NCBI GenBank assembly: GCA_037349105.1
Contig: JAYJMM010000119.1
Location: 755,001 to 819,000 of the forward strand
Origin: Limnomonas spitsbergensis
Lineage: Eukaryota; Chlorophyta; Chlorophyceae; Chlamydomonadales
Direction of reading: 5' to 3'
DNA length: 64,000 nucleotides
The position numbers and the translations under genes are program-made. A model generated the notes under the pieces. The model saw nothing but the letters and a program-made list of their open reading frames with translations, ran no database searches and was not told the origin of the DNA. This document shows positions 22,101 to 32,759 of this stretch, piece after piece (position 1 is the stretch's first letter; each line of letters opens with the position of its first letter).

Positions 22101-25100
22101 GATCCAGGTCAGCGCAGATGAGGCAGCGGAAGCGCTTCCCAGTCAGTGGCGCCTAGGTGGAAAGCAGGATTTATGATTCGAGATCAGGGTTTAGGGTTAG
22201 GGCACAGGGTTATAGATCAGGGTTTTGAGTTTAGGGTGGGAGAGCAGGGTTTAGGGATAAGGGTGGGAGAGCAGGGCTGAGGGTAAGGGGTCGGAGAGGA
22301 GGGTTTAGATTCAAGGGCGGGAGAGCATGGTTTAGGGTTAGGGCTAGGAGACAGGGGTTCGTGGCAAGGGCAGGAGAGCAGGGTTTAGGTTCAAGGGCGG
22401 GAGAGTAGCGTTTAGGTTCAAGGGCGGGAGAGCAGGGTTAAGGGTTAAGGGTGGCAGAACAGGGTTAAGAGTTAGGGGTGGGAGAGCAGGGTTCAGGGTT
22501 TGGGGGCGGGAGAGCAGGGTGCAACGGCGCAAATGGCTTGGGGTTTAGGGGCGAGAGATCAAGGCACGGAGGGCTCAGGGTTGAAGGTCTCGGGGACAGG
22601 CCCCTCTTGGGTCAGGAGGGCTGGACACTTGGGATTTTGGGCTGAGGCTCATAGGGTTTGAACAACAAAATCATATATGGCTTCCATCTGACACAGCTGC
22701 CGGTTCCCTGGCCAGCGCAAATTCTTGAAGTCAGACGTTTGGCAAGTCAGGTGCAAACGTACGGGTGCAGACATACGGGTGCAAACGTACGGGTGCAGGT
22801 GCAAACGTACGGGTGCAAACATACGGGTGCAGGTCCAAACGTACGGGTGCAGGTGCAAACGTACGGGTGCAAACATACAGGTGCAAACATACGGGTGCAA
22901 ACATACGGGTGCAAACATACGGGTGCAGGTGCAAACGTACGGGTGCAAACGTACGGGTGCAAATGTACGGGTGCAGGTGCAAACGTACGGGTGCAAACGT
23001 ACGGGTGCAGGTGCAAACGTACGGGTGCAAACATACAGGTGCAAACATACGGGTGCAAACATACGGGTGCAGGTGCAAACGTACGGGTGCAAACGTACGG
23101 GTGCAAATGTACGGGTGCAGGTGCAAACGTACGGGTGCAAACGTACGGGTGCAGGTGCAAACGTACGGGTGCAGGTGCAAACGTTCGGGTGCAAACGTAC
23201 GGGTCAAGAGGCAGGCCCTTCTCGGCCCCTTGTCCCCGACAGTGCAACAGGCACCTGCGGTACAAAGGCAGGCCACAATTTGCGGATGGCCCACAAGCGC
23301 GACCTGTACAGCTCGGCAACAACACCGGCAGTACAACATACTCCTGCATACTCATTTTTTTTAGAATCAAATTCTAAAATGAGCTTGCGGCAAACCTACC
23401 TTCCAGCTGGTCCCGCATGTCCCGCATGTCCCCTAGAGCTTGGTCTTAGCCCTGGCGGTACAATATGCACATGCCAGACAAAGGTACACCTTACCTTCCA
23501 GCTAGCCCCGCAGCATGTCCCGTACAGCTTGGCAGCAGCCCCAGCGGTACAACATAATCATGCAGTAGAAAGGCAGGTCTCACCTTCCGGCAGGCCCCGC
23601 AGCGTGTCCCGTAGTGCACGTCCTTCCTCTCTTCCCTGGCCTTGCGCTTGTTGGGGGGCGGCGGGCGCCACAGGAACGGCCCCCAGTCCGCGCGGCACAG
23701 CGGGCAAGAGAGCTCCTTGCAAAGCGTGCGGACTTGATGGACCGACCAGACGCTGCGCATGAAGCAGCAGGGAGGGATCAGGAACGCTTTCAGTGATGTA
23801 CCAGACGCCGCGCATGACGGACGACAGGGAGGGATTGGGATCGCTTTCATCACAGACTTCCTGTCATACCACAATTTCACTCATCACCTTCCTGCCACCA
23901 TGTCCCCACTCGCCTCCATGCCTCCATGCCTCCATGCCTTCATGCCTCCATGCCACCTTCCTGTTCCCACTCGCCCTATGCCACCCTCCTTTTCACCTCA
24001 TGCCCTCACCTCATGCACTTCCCGTGAATGTTCCTCCCACAGCCATGCTTGCACCAAACCAGAGCTGCGGAATCAGCTCCCACCATATCCTCATAGCAGA
24101 TAGGGCACGGCTCTTCCTGGTAGGCAGGGCGGAGATACAAAACGTTATATGCCACATGCTGTGTTATATATGTTATACCAGTACCGGTATTTATGTTAGC
24201 ATACCATTGTTTGATATCAGATCAGAGGCTTCTACTGAACCCCCAGGGACAGGGCTACAGCACCCAACGCAAAAGGATGCAGAGAAATGGTTTAAATGAC
24301 ATGATTGAATCCAAAGAAAACAAACTGCTGTGTCCAGGGGGATTGTGTCATGTGTACTGCATTCGATGACTCTTATCTTTCGTGACAAGGAGAACGCGAC
24401 CCCGGCACATGCTGCACTATTTCCGTTACACTCATCACTCGTACACAAACCCCTCGCGCGCGTACTATTTTCCGCCTCGCCCAACCTGAAAGATGGCAGA
24501 TTACGGCGATCACCTGCTCATCATCGCGCCTCCGCACTCACCTACTTTCCTTATAAAAATCCAAGGACCCTCACGTCATCCAGAGGATCTGAACCCTTGA
24601 CTTCAAATTCAAACCTAGGACCCTCGCCTCATCCGGAGGAACTCAACCCCAAACCCCAGATTCCAACCTAAGACCTTCACCTCATCCAGAGGAACTCAAC
24701 CCGAACCCCAACTTCAAATCTAAGACCCTCACCACATCCAGAGGATCTCAACCCTGAACCTCAAATTCAAATATAGGAACCTCACCTCATCCAAAGCCTT
24801 GCGTTTGACAGCGCCCGCCTCCCTCTTGCTCCCTGCCTGCTGGGCCCTGCTGCTCCGGCTGTCCGAAGAGGGCTGCTGTGTTGGAATAGTGGAGCATCGC
24901 AGCACTTCCTCCAATTCGCGGTCTGAACAGGAGCAACGAGCGGGGAGTGTTGCTAATACAGGCGTGTAAGTGAGTTTGGTGTTCATGATCAGGCACCTCC
25001 TGCAGCTCACGGTCTCAACAGGAGCGGAAAGTACATTGTGTACCGGTATTCGCTAAATTATTTGATTGCCAGTACTGTAGATTTGCTTTGCCTTCCCTCG

Positions 25101-27492
25101 TAATTAATTTTGTTTAGTAACGAGGGATCCGTGAATTTACTGAAAATCGATTGACGTCGCCAGTTTCCAATCGGAAATTAGAGTTTTTGATGACAGTTTG
25201 CCCTGAGGGCAGCATTAAAAGACTTCGTTTTTTAAGGCCCAAGGGAAGGCAAATCAAGTCTACGGTACTGATACTCGTATCGGTATTCTTTAAACATTCG
25301 CTACCGGTACCTTGTCTGCACATTTCAGATATCGGCTGGATATTTAACCCATAGCCTGCTTATGACGGGTTGCAACTTGTAAGAAGGTCCGACCTGAGGC
25401 AGTCAGAAAAGCTTCCCGCTTTTCGTCGCAGCGTCGTATGCAGCCACTTAATTCTGCCTTTCTATAATGAGATTTTACAGAGGTCTGACCAGGAGCAGTG
25501 CGCAATCCATTATTTGCTCGGTGAAGACAAGGTTTTGGTATCGGCGGCGGGGTGGGGCCGGCATAATGAATTGATTTAATGGCTTAAATACATCAATCGT
25601 TTCCTTGAAGCCTCTCCAGCTGCGCAGGCGCGGCAGGGATGAGCGTTAGCGGGCCAAACAGAGTGTGACGCAGTCAAACAAGCTTGAGGTAACAGGGGGG
25701 AGGGGGAGGGGGAGGGGGCAAATGACAGCTCTGGTATCTCATGCAAATCCGATACCAAGCGACCCCCAGAAGGAACCTGCTTGGGGCACTTCCTTCATTG
25801 AAAAGCAGAACCCTGAGGTGCCAGTGTCAGCTTCTGCGTGCATGTACCATGAGAGGGATAGATAGCAACCATGTGCTGTCCTTCTATATCGACAATCCCA
25901 TTGATTGATTGCATGGCACAGCATCCCCGGTAAAGTGGTACAAAACCCGTGCCTCAAGTGCCGGCCTTTCCCCAAGTTTGCGCTACAGACGTCTCAAACC
26001 CGTTTGTCCAGGAATAGATAGCCAGTGCACCAACAGATGGCTTAACATGACGCTTTGATACAGCGACCTAGAATTTGCCTGTGTCAAGACGCCCCTACTG
26101 GCCCCGCCTCCCTCACATGTCAGGGCTGCAGCATCTTTGCGTGCATCTTAAAACATTTTTTCGGGGGACGGCCAGGAGGAGAGAACAGGACAAACGTACA
26201 TACGCTCATTTTTCTCATGTGTAGAGATGCGAGAAGGGTGATGTTTTACTCACTTGGGACCCTTTCCCCCTTTCCCTCACTTGGGACCCATTCCCCCCCA
26301 GCTGCACTCGCCAGTGAGGGACAGCTGCCACACGATGGGGTTATTGGGCGGCATCCGTAGTACTTTGACCATCACAAAAAGGATGTGCAGGCAGAGCTCC
26401 TTGCCAGAGGTCCCCCCCGTCGTGACGGCAGACGAGGCGGAGGCGCCCCCGCTCGCGCCGCTGGAATGGCCCGGAGTGCTGCGAGCACGAGGGTAGCGGT
26501 CAGCGGTCAGAAGGGTGAGGAATTCATCAGATTGATTTGGAGGGTGTGACTGCGTGCTAGGCAAACTTGGGGAGATTGCTGGATAGCCACCACCAGGCCA
26601 ATTCTACATTGACCCCGCACGGTTGCTGAACCTAAGCGCCTGGGAATCAGGGCTTGTTGCATCAGGCTGACCAGATAGAGCCCAAGCGTAGCTGGTTGGC
26701 TTATGAATTGTAGCCTAAGTGTAGCTTAGAGGCAACTGAAGCGTAGCTGAAGTACAGCTTACGGGCAATTGAGATGTAGCTGAAGTACAGCTTAAGGGCA
26801 ATTGAGGTGTCGCTGATGAGTAGTTGAAGGGCAAATGTAGCGTAGCTTTTAAGTAACTGAAGCGTAGCTGAAGTGCACTGAATACATAAATGAACAGGAG
26901 TCAATCCTCATTCGCTAAGGTGCGAAGTCGACAGCTCGATGGTGTTCAGGGTTCTCGATGCGGAGCTGGATGTGCAGTTTTGTTTCTAGTAAGTGTAGCG
27001 GCCACGCTCAGAGTGTGCTCCATGTTGTGTGGCTGATGGACACACACCTGAATCTCCAATGATGGGCAAGGAAGGGTCAGACCACCACAGTTGTGTGTGT
27101 ACTACATGTGTGTTTACGCATCTTGTAAGCGTTGGCGTTGATCACATCATCCGAATGATTGTGAAACAGAAATGCAACATAGAGATTGGACGAGCATAGC
27201 TGCTTTTTAAAAATCCTAGGGTGGGGTCGAACATTCATGGACATGAGACATAGCAGCATGAAACCCATGCAAGTCCCCCGGTGCATGCTGAGAGCTTAGG
27301 AACCTACCAGGTGCATGTGGGGCGGCAGCCAATGGTGACCTTCCGGTTGATGTTGGAAGCGTCCTCATGAATTACAAAGGAGGTTGGGCCTGTGCGGTGC
27401 AGGACATACAGTCGGGTGGTGGCCATCTGCTCAAGCAGGGCCACCACCTCGGGTGTAGGACGCGGTCTCCAAGGCACCTGTCTCTCACTCAT
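19124..27492 (-). CDS. ZSWIM2-like: ZSWIM2-like SWIM/RING/ZZ zinc-finger protein (putative E3 ubiquitin ligase)
   Basis: Seven exons: 27492-27308, 26478-26312, 24922-24786, 24116-24010, 23752-23584, 22152-22014 and 21162-19124. They give 980 aa, with phases matching at all junctions. The N-terminus is followed by a SWIM domain: CTC at 60-62 and CLH at 91-93, separated by 28 residues that include a Ser/Ala/Gly insertion, then ILFVMVKVLRMPP and VWQLSL. A RING-type finger spans about 167-218 (CPIC, CKHGC, H194, C197, CPLC). A ZZ finger spans about 250-286 (CGAC, CLIC, CEAC, HHPQH). The remaining 680 residues are Ala/Gly/Pro-rich with Gln runs. Animal ZSWIM2 has the same SWIM-RING-ZZ order and is a ubiquitin ligase; I see no second RING. 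The exon 2 donor is GC (TG|GCGAGT). The gene is divergent from NDUFB7. Confidence 0.85.
21436..21779 (-). mobile_element. MITE-like element, copy 5 (inverted, with internal 17-bp array)
   Basis: A reverse-oriented member of the MITE family. It contains the CTGCCCTCGGGCAG core and the GACTTCCGACCAAAGACTGG region, and its right end is GGTTCAACTACAGTAC. The sub-terminal segment GAATTGCCTTTCCTCGG has expanded to about nine tandem 17-bp units (21457-21610). It lies just outside the 5' edge of ZSWIM2 exon 7, within intron 6. Confidence 0.7.
22185..22640. repeat. Degenerate telomere-like GGGTTTAGGG repeats
   Basis: Irregular units of AGGGTTTAGGGTT and GGGAGAGCAGGGTTTAGG in ZSWIM2 intron 5, adjacent to exon 6. 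They resemble plant and algal telomere motifs (TTTAGGG, TTTTAGGG) but are too irregular to be a functional telomere. Confidence 0.7.
22745..23215. repeat. 14-bp minisatellite (about 30 copies)
   Basis: Units of GTGCAAACGTACGG and GTGCAAACATACGG with interspersed GTGCAG hexamers, in ZSWIM2 intron 5. Larger blocks of about 140 bp are themselves repeated (compare 22.86-23.0 with 23.02-23.15 kb). The resulting Cys/Val/Tyr-rich frames are artefacts. Confidence 0.95.
23250..23600. repeat. Degenerate copies of the ZSWIM2 exon 5 donor region
   Basis: The real exon 5 boundary (plus strand CACCTTCCGGCAGGCCCCGC from 23581, followed by AGCGTGTCCCGTA) is echoed at about 23491 (TTACCTTCCAGCTAGCCCCG) and 23396 (CTACCTTCCAGCTGGTCCCG). 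A more decayed copy lies near 23265. Spacing is about 90-96 bp. On the coding strand the copies keep GGAAGGTAAG-like donors. Confidence 0.75.
24568..24792. repeat. 53-bp donor-seeded array (5 units) of ZSWIM2 exon 3
   Basis: The real exon 3 donor reads TTGGATGAG|GTGAGG on the minus strand (boundary at 24786/24785). The intron holds four further units with spacing of 52-53 bp, at about 24728, 24675, 24623 and 24570. They read TGGATGTGGTGAGG, TGGATGAGGTGAAGG, CGGATGAGGCGAGG and TGGATGACGTGAGG. Between them runs a CTCAACCCYRAACC-type filler. Confidence 0.85.
25073..25269. mobile_element. MITE-like element, copy 2
   Basis: The best-preserved member: left end TACTGTAGATTTGCTTTGCC, core AGTTTGCCCTGAGGGCAGC, right end GGAAGGCAAATCAAGTCTAC. 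The termini are inverted repeats of about 25 bp. It is inserted in ZSWIM2 intron 2 and has no ORF, so it would be mobilised in trans by an unknown transposase. Confidence 0.8.
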
Positions 27493-27679
27493 TTATATCA
27501 AAATGATTTAGATTCCACAGTCTGAAGAACGACGCTAATACGCTACTCTGAATGTCCTCGTACTTAGTTTTTCGGAGGTCGTTGACGTACATCGTCTGTT
27601 TCACACATGTTCACCTATTAAGGCCCCTCTCACTGCTCTCTATCCAAGCTCTGTCAAACCTCGGTGTAAATTGCCTAAT
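27493..27679. promoter_or_regulatory. Bidirectional intergenic region, ZSWIM2 / NDUFB7
   Basis: Only 187 bp separate the start codons of the two divergent genes, so both promoters and 5' UTRs must lie here. No TATA box or other factor site can be defined with confidence. Confidence 0.6.
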
Positions 27680-28066
27680 ATGGCTGATCGCTTTCCTCCA
27701 CCGCCGATGAAGGTCACGAGGGTGAGCAAATCAACAATGCATTTGCAAATCGACGTTGTTTGATTTGATGTGCGTCCAGGCTTAGTTCATTCCGAGCTGC
27801 AAGGGGCGCTGTTATGATCCTAGGCTGACTCCGAATTTGATGCGCAGGAGCAAATGGACACGGCGGATATCCCCTATCACTACCGTGATTACTGCGCGCA
27901 CATGTGGATCGACTACAAGGAGTGTCGAGTTAACAACCCTTTCATGTGGAGGAAGAACTGCCACCACCAGGTGCACGGCTACAACAAGTGCGAGTACAAA
28001 GAGTTCAAGAGACGTGTCGCTATAGCCATCGAGGAGAAGAAGAGGAGGGGCATCCTCAAAGTATAA
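27680..28066 (+). CDS. NDUFB7: NADH:ubiquinone oxidoreductase subunit B18/NDUFB7 (complex I)
   Basis: Two exons (27680-27721 and 27848-28066; intron GTGAGC...GCGCAG of 126 bp) encode an 86-aa protein. It is an accessory subunit of the membrane arm of mitochondrial complex I, exposed to the intermembrane space. The sequence has the family-typical start region (PPMKVTREQM), then YRDYCAHMWIDYKECRV, and twin CX9C motifs: C30/C40 and C52/C62. These are oxidised by the MIA40 import pathway, which explains the lack of a cleavable presequence. The lysine/arginine-rich tail is also usual. The first exon supplies the conserved N-terminus, which fixes the start. Two TGTAA motifs near 28325-28342 are candidate algal polyadenylation signals. 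Confidence 0.93.
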
Positions 28067-29603
28067 TCAAAGAGACCTAGCAGGGCATGGATTTTCGGTC
28101 CTCTGGGAGACCCGTTCGCCAGCATGCATGCAGGCGGTATGCATGGAACCCAAAACGTGCGCACAAATCTTGCACCGCTATCCCCATGGGGAAAATGCTG
28201 CTCCATGCACGCAAGCAAAGGCGCTTAACCTACAAAACGCATTTTGTAGTTAGGAGGTGCAGCGCATTTCTGTTGACCACAACAGTGCATAGCTCCTAGG
28301 GATGGACTGTTTTCACAGCTGCATGTAATATTGCACTGTAATTCCCACATTCCATTGCCACCCACTCATTATCTGTTATTTCTGCAGTCGTAGAGAACCT
28401 GCATAGCATTCATGTGTGAGCGGCAATGGATTGGTTTATCCAGCACTAGCCCAGCCCTACCCAGCCCAGTATGGAACCATCTTTTATCCCGGGCTTCAGG
28501 CCTTCGTGAGGGAGACAGATGGAAGGGCCTATGTTGCACCTATGTTGCATGTTTAAAAGTTATCTAGGTTTTGCAGCCAATATGTATTTCGCTGTTGTGG
28601 TTCGTGACATTCTCCTGGTTGCCGGCTTTTCTTTTGTTATTTGTGTGCAATGTAGAATCAAGGGAGACAATCAGCAATGCATGATTGTGTCGGGTACCGT
28701 ACACAGCCACTGAGAGGATATCTCGAGACAGTGCCACCTGCCTGCCCTGTTGACTCTGACGATGGTGAAGGAAGGTCGCTTCAGGATATGTAGCTTATGG
28801 ATTTAAAAGGTCATTTTAAAGGCAGAAGTGTTCTGTCATCTCTGTACTTAGCCTATCTACCGGTATCTGCCTCCGACAATTTTATGGAGGAGGAGAGGAA
28901 GGAGGCCGACGAAATGCTCCCCCACCGTCACATTTGTTCACCTTTGCCGACCCCTCGCCCCCCCATTTGTGATAATTGCTGACTCATGCTTCCACCATTC
29001 ATGCAGCTGCTTGGTATGTAGTGATCCCCAGTTCCTAGTTTCATACTGCCCTCCCACAGTTCTAGCCCTCCTTCCACCCCTGATGAGACACATCAGTGCC
29101 GAAATGTTGGATCCATAGCTGTGTCTTGCCCAGTGCATAGTTATCTCCGGTGCACTGCTCCATACCGTATGCCCGCCCACGCCACGAGTGCTATCCCTGC
29201 CAGATATAGTCGGCCTGGCCTAGTTTAGGGCTTAGAGAACAAGATGAAGGTTGTTGACTATTATGGAACAGCTTGTTGAGGATCAGAGCCACGCAAGATA
29301 ATTGGGTTACAAGTTGGATAATCATCCCTCCCAGTCACATGTCTGGAAATTAGAACATCACTGCCTGTTAATTAGCAAGGTAAGACAATACACAAGCTAG
29401 GTAGACTTAATTTATTCCACAATCAGGTCACGAGGGTCCCAGAATAGTCAACACTGCTTCCATTCTTGCCGTGGCTATCACTGCAAAATAATGGTATAGA
29501 AAGAATGGTCAGGGACATCGTCAAAGATAAACGTCAAATTACGAAGCCTAGATGGGTTCTTGGGCAGCGCTGAATATGCAGCAAACCACCTCTCCACCCC
29601 TGC
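28067..29603. other. 3' intergenic region between convergent NDUFB7 and UGDH
   Basis: This holds the 3' UTRs of both genes. TGTAA motifs occur at about 28325 and 28337 (plus strand), and TTACA (a minus-strand TGTAA) occurs near 29307. No further gene, RNA or tandem repeat was recognised. A plus-strand 64-codon frame at 28519 is hydrophobic but lacks coding support. Confidence 0.6.
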
Positions 29604-32371
29604 TTAGTAAACCTTCTGCAGGAAGGGGTCGAGAGGCTTGCCCAGCGCATACACAATGAAGCCAATCTCACGCAGGGCCTCGTGGTCCAGAATGTTGCGT
29701 CCGTCAAACACAAACGCCGGCTTGCTCATGGTGGCGTACATGGCCTTGTAGTCGTACGATTTGAAGCGGTCCCACTCAGTGAGCACGCAGATGGCATGGG
29801 AGTCCTTGGCGGCATCCACAGCCGACTGAGCGATCTGGGTGGCAAGGAGGGGAAGGGAACGTGATCAAAGGCGATCAATACCAGTCTAGGGCGGCTGGCA
29901 ACCCTTATGCAGTTGTTTGTACATAGATCTGAGATCTACACCAAAGCCAAGCTGCCTCTATGACGGGGACAGCTGTTACACCTGTCTGACCTTAACATCA
30001 CATACCCCTGCAGGCAACATACCACTCCCTTAAACATCACCTCCCCTCAAGATCAAGCAGACTCACCACCACATTTAATAAGCACACTGGCCCCTCCTCA
30101 CCCCCCAAATAAGCACAATAATGATCAAAGAAACAGCTACCCTCCTCCCCAATCAACCGCACTCACCACCACATTCTCTAGGAAGTGTGACGCCGACTTG
30201 GTGTAGTTGGGCTTGTCCCATTCAAACTTGGGCGTGCTCATGTCGCGGAAGATCATCTCGGCCTCCACCTCAGGGTCGTAGATGCAACACTTGGCGCCAT
30301 CGCGGATGAGGCCCTTGCAGACGTCTATGGCAGGCGTCTCGCGGGTGTCGCCAGTGTCCTTCTTGAAGGCAAAGCCAAAGATGGCAATCTTCTTGTTCTT
30401 GACAGAGTTGAACATGGAGCCAATGACGCGCTCGACAAACCTGTAAGGAGAGTACACAGTGGAAGAAATGAGGGAATGCTGGATGCAATATTTCCCAAAA
30501 CAATTTCAAAAGGCTTGCATCTCATCTCAGCTTCATCCCAGCCCTCAGGCGGCCGAGCGTTTGTTTCCAGCCATGCTGAAGTTGCGAACAAATCTGAAGG
30601 CCACAGCATCATCCCATCAGCTATACCAGGACTGACATTTTGGCTAGTAAACCGTTGTCACCCAGCTCAGCCTCATGCTCCATTGTTTAGCCACAAAGTC
30701 ACACACACCTGTTCTTCATGTAGTCGTTCATAGACACGACCTGGTACCAATAGTCGGCCACCTCCTTGAGCCCAACTGTCTCGCACACATAGCACAAGTT
30801 CAGGATGTCCTTCTGGAAGCATGAGCCACCGAAACCAACCGATGCACTGAGGAACTTAGGGCCAATGCGTGAGTCTGTTCCAATAGCATGGGCCACCTGC
30901 AGATTTGAGGCAAGGGACATGGCTTTATCCTCCACAAAACACGGAGACAGACGCGAGTCAAGGAAGAGGAGGTTACAGGAAGTACAACGCAACACCAACA
31001 CATTAATAATCAGCTGCAAGCAGGCAAGGCATTCAGCTTGCTCTGAGCTGGATAAATGGACAGCCTGAAGCCCCCAGATCCAGCTTGCCTCACCTGCTCA
31101 GCCCATATATTCCCAGAGCCCTGGCCCCTGCTAGAACCTATTGCAGTCTCATACCTGTTGCACGTCCGCGCCAGTGGTCTCGCACAGAGCGGAGATGGCA
31201 TTGATGGATGAAATGCGCTGCGCCAGGAAGGCGTTGGCAGTCAGCTTGGCCAGCTCGGCAGACCACAGGTTGGCAGTCAGAACGCGCTCTGTGGGAATCC
31301 AGTTCTCGTACACCTCTTTGAGCGTCTTGATGGCGGCCCGGCCAGTGGGGGTGTCATTTCCTCCAATGAGGACCTGTGATGGCAAGGCCGTAGGTATGTG
31401 CTATGGTGCTTAACGTGCATCGCGCATGGAGACAGGCACCCAGGTGCGCAATGCTTTTAAGGGCTGAAGGGAACACAGGCATAAAAGAGAAGGCATCAGA
31501 CTTACCCTGTCGGGCTTCTGCAGATCGGCAATGGCAGTTCCCTCAGCTAGGAACTCAGGGTTGGACAAGATTTCAAACTTGACGTTGGGATCGCTGCAGT
31601 TTCGCGACAGCACCTGCAAGGAAGTTGGGTAGGTATGTAAGAATTAGCGGTCGAGAACCGCAGGTGTCACATCATGAATAATGCTTGCGCATTCTAACCT
31701 TTCCAATTGCCTCAGCCGTCTTCACGGGCACAGTTGACTTCTCCACAATGATCTTGCTCGAGGTGGAACAAGCGGCAATCATACGGGCGGCTCCCTCCCA
31801 GTAGGTCAAGTCCGCTGCTTTACCAGCACCGATACCGCTCGTCTTGGTAGGAGTGTTGACACTGCGGTCACAAATGAAAACACAGATCGTGAAACAACAT
31901 ATCGAAATACAGAGGAAACATGCCTGTCCTGTAGTATATTACAACAGCAATGTTTGAAAGGAATAAGGCAGATTGGGTCATTTCAATCGATGGTATTCGA
32001 CTTTCCAAGGCAACAGCCCACCTGACGAACACAATATCGGCTTCTCCAATATGCTTGGTGGTATCAGTTGAAAAGAATAGGTTCTTTCCACGAGCGGCAA
32101 GGACGACCTCGAGCAGACCGGGCTCGTAAATTGGCAGAGTGTCCGAGTTCCAGGCATTGATTCTCTCGACGTTGATGTCAAGGACCACGACCTCAATATG
32201 CGGGCACTTCAAGGCAATCATTGCCATAGTGGGACCTGCCAGGCACAGTTGCTTCAGAAGGTGTTTGGCATACACCCCTGGGACGCCCCCATGCATTGCC
32301 AGGAAGTAGAGGGCACCAGATCGACAAGACTCACCACCAACATAGCCAGCTCCAATGCAAACGATTTTCAT
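29604..32371 (-). CDS. UGDH: UDP-glucose 6-dehydrogenase
   Basis: Eight exons: 32371-32335, 32235-32022, 31861-31699, 31613-31506, 31373-31155, 30896-30709, 30440-30167 and 29834-29604. They give 477 aa, the usual eukaryotic length. The enzyme oxidises UDP-glucose to UDP-glucuronate with two NAD+, in the cytosol, feeding synthesis of acidic wall and extracellular-matrix sugars. Visible features are the GAGYVG nucleotide-binding motif at 7-12, VNTPTK after the second junction, [15 protein letters not shown] with Lys217 and Asn221, and [10 protein letters not shown] with catalytic Cys273. The C-terminal domain carries [14 protein letters not shown] and ends in LQKVY. All junctions are GT-AG and in phase. 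The intron after exon 7 contains a second copy of the donor region 100 bp downstream. The start is the conserved [12 protein letters not shown]. The gene is divergent from the mTERF-like gene. Confidence 0.96.
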
Positions 32372-32759
32372 TTTGAAGGGTAGGAGTCGAGCGAACGGTG
32401 GGATAACACTGGAGGTCTGGAGTTTAACTGTCACCCGTTCGTAGATGTTAAATTCCTGGGAACTCTTCTCGCTAATAAACTTTAGAACAATTTGCAGCAA
32501 AGGGGTTTCTATCCTTGAAACGGTAAGCTGCGATCTTGGCGATGCAAGTTCACACAATGTCCAAACAAACGTGGCTTCTCTCTGCCTCCAACTGACGTGA
32601 CCGCTCTGCCGTACGACACATACTAGGGACAAAGCCAAACATATGTAAATGCTGGGCCACCAACTGACTTGACTGCGCTGAGCCTCAGCCATACGTAAAA
32701 CCGATGTTCCATACAGGGGATCATAAAGGCAATGAGCCCAGAGGACTACTCCAGATTTG
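32372..32759. promoter_or_regulatory. Bidirectional intergenic region, UGDH / mTERF-like gene
   Basis: 388 bp between the UGDH start codon (minus) and the earliest ATG of the mTERF-like gene (plus). It must contain the UGDH promoter and leader, and probably that of the neighbour. No specific motif could be assigned. Confidence 0.5.

Noticed and set aside
22185..22640. Internal telomere
   Set aside because: Motifs are irregular and interrupted, and the stretch lies within an intron of an intact gene.
22658..23377. Cys/Val/Tyr-rich repeat proteins on both strands
   Set aside because: Translation of a 14-bp minisatellite inside a ZSWIM2 intron.
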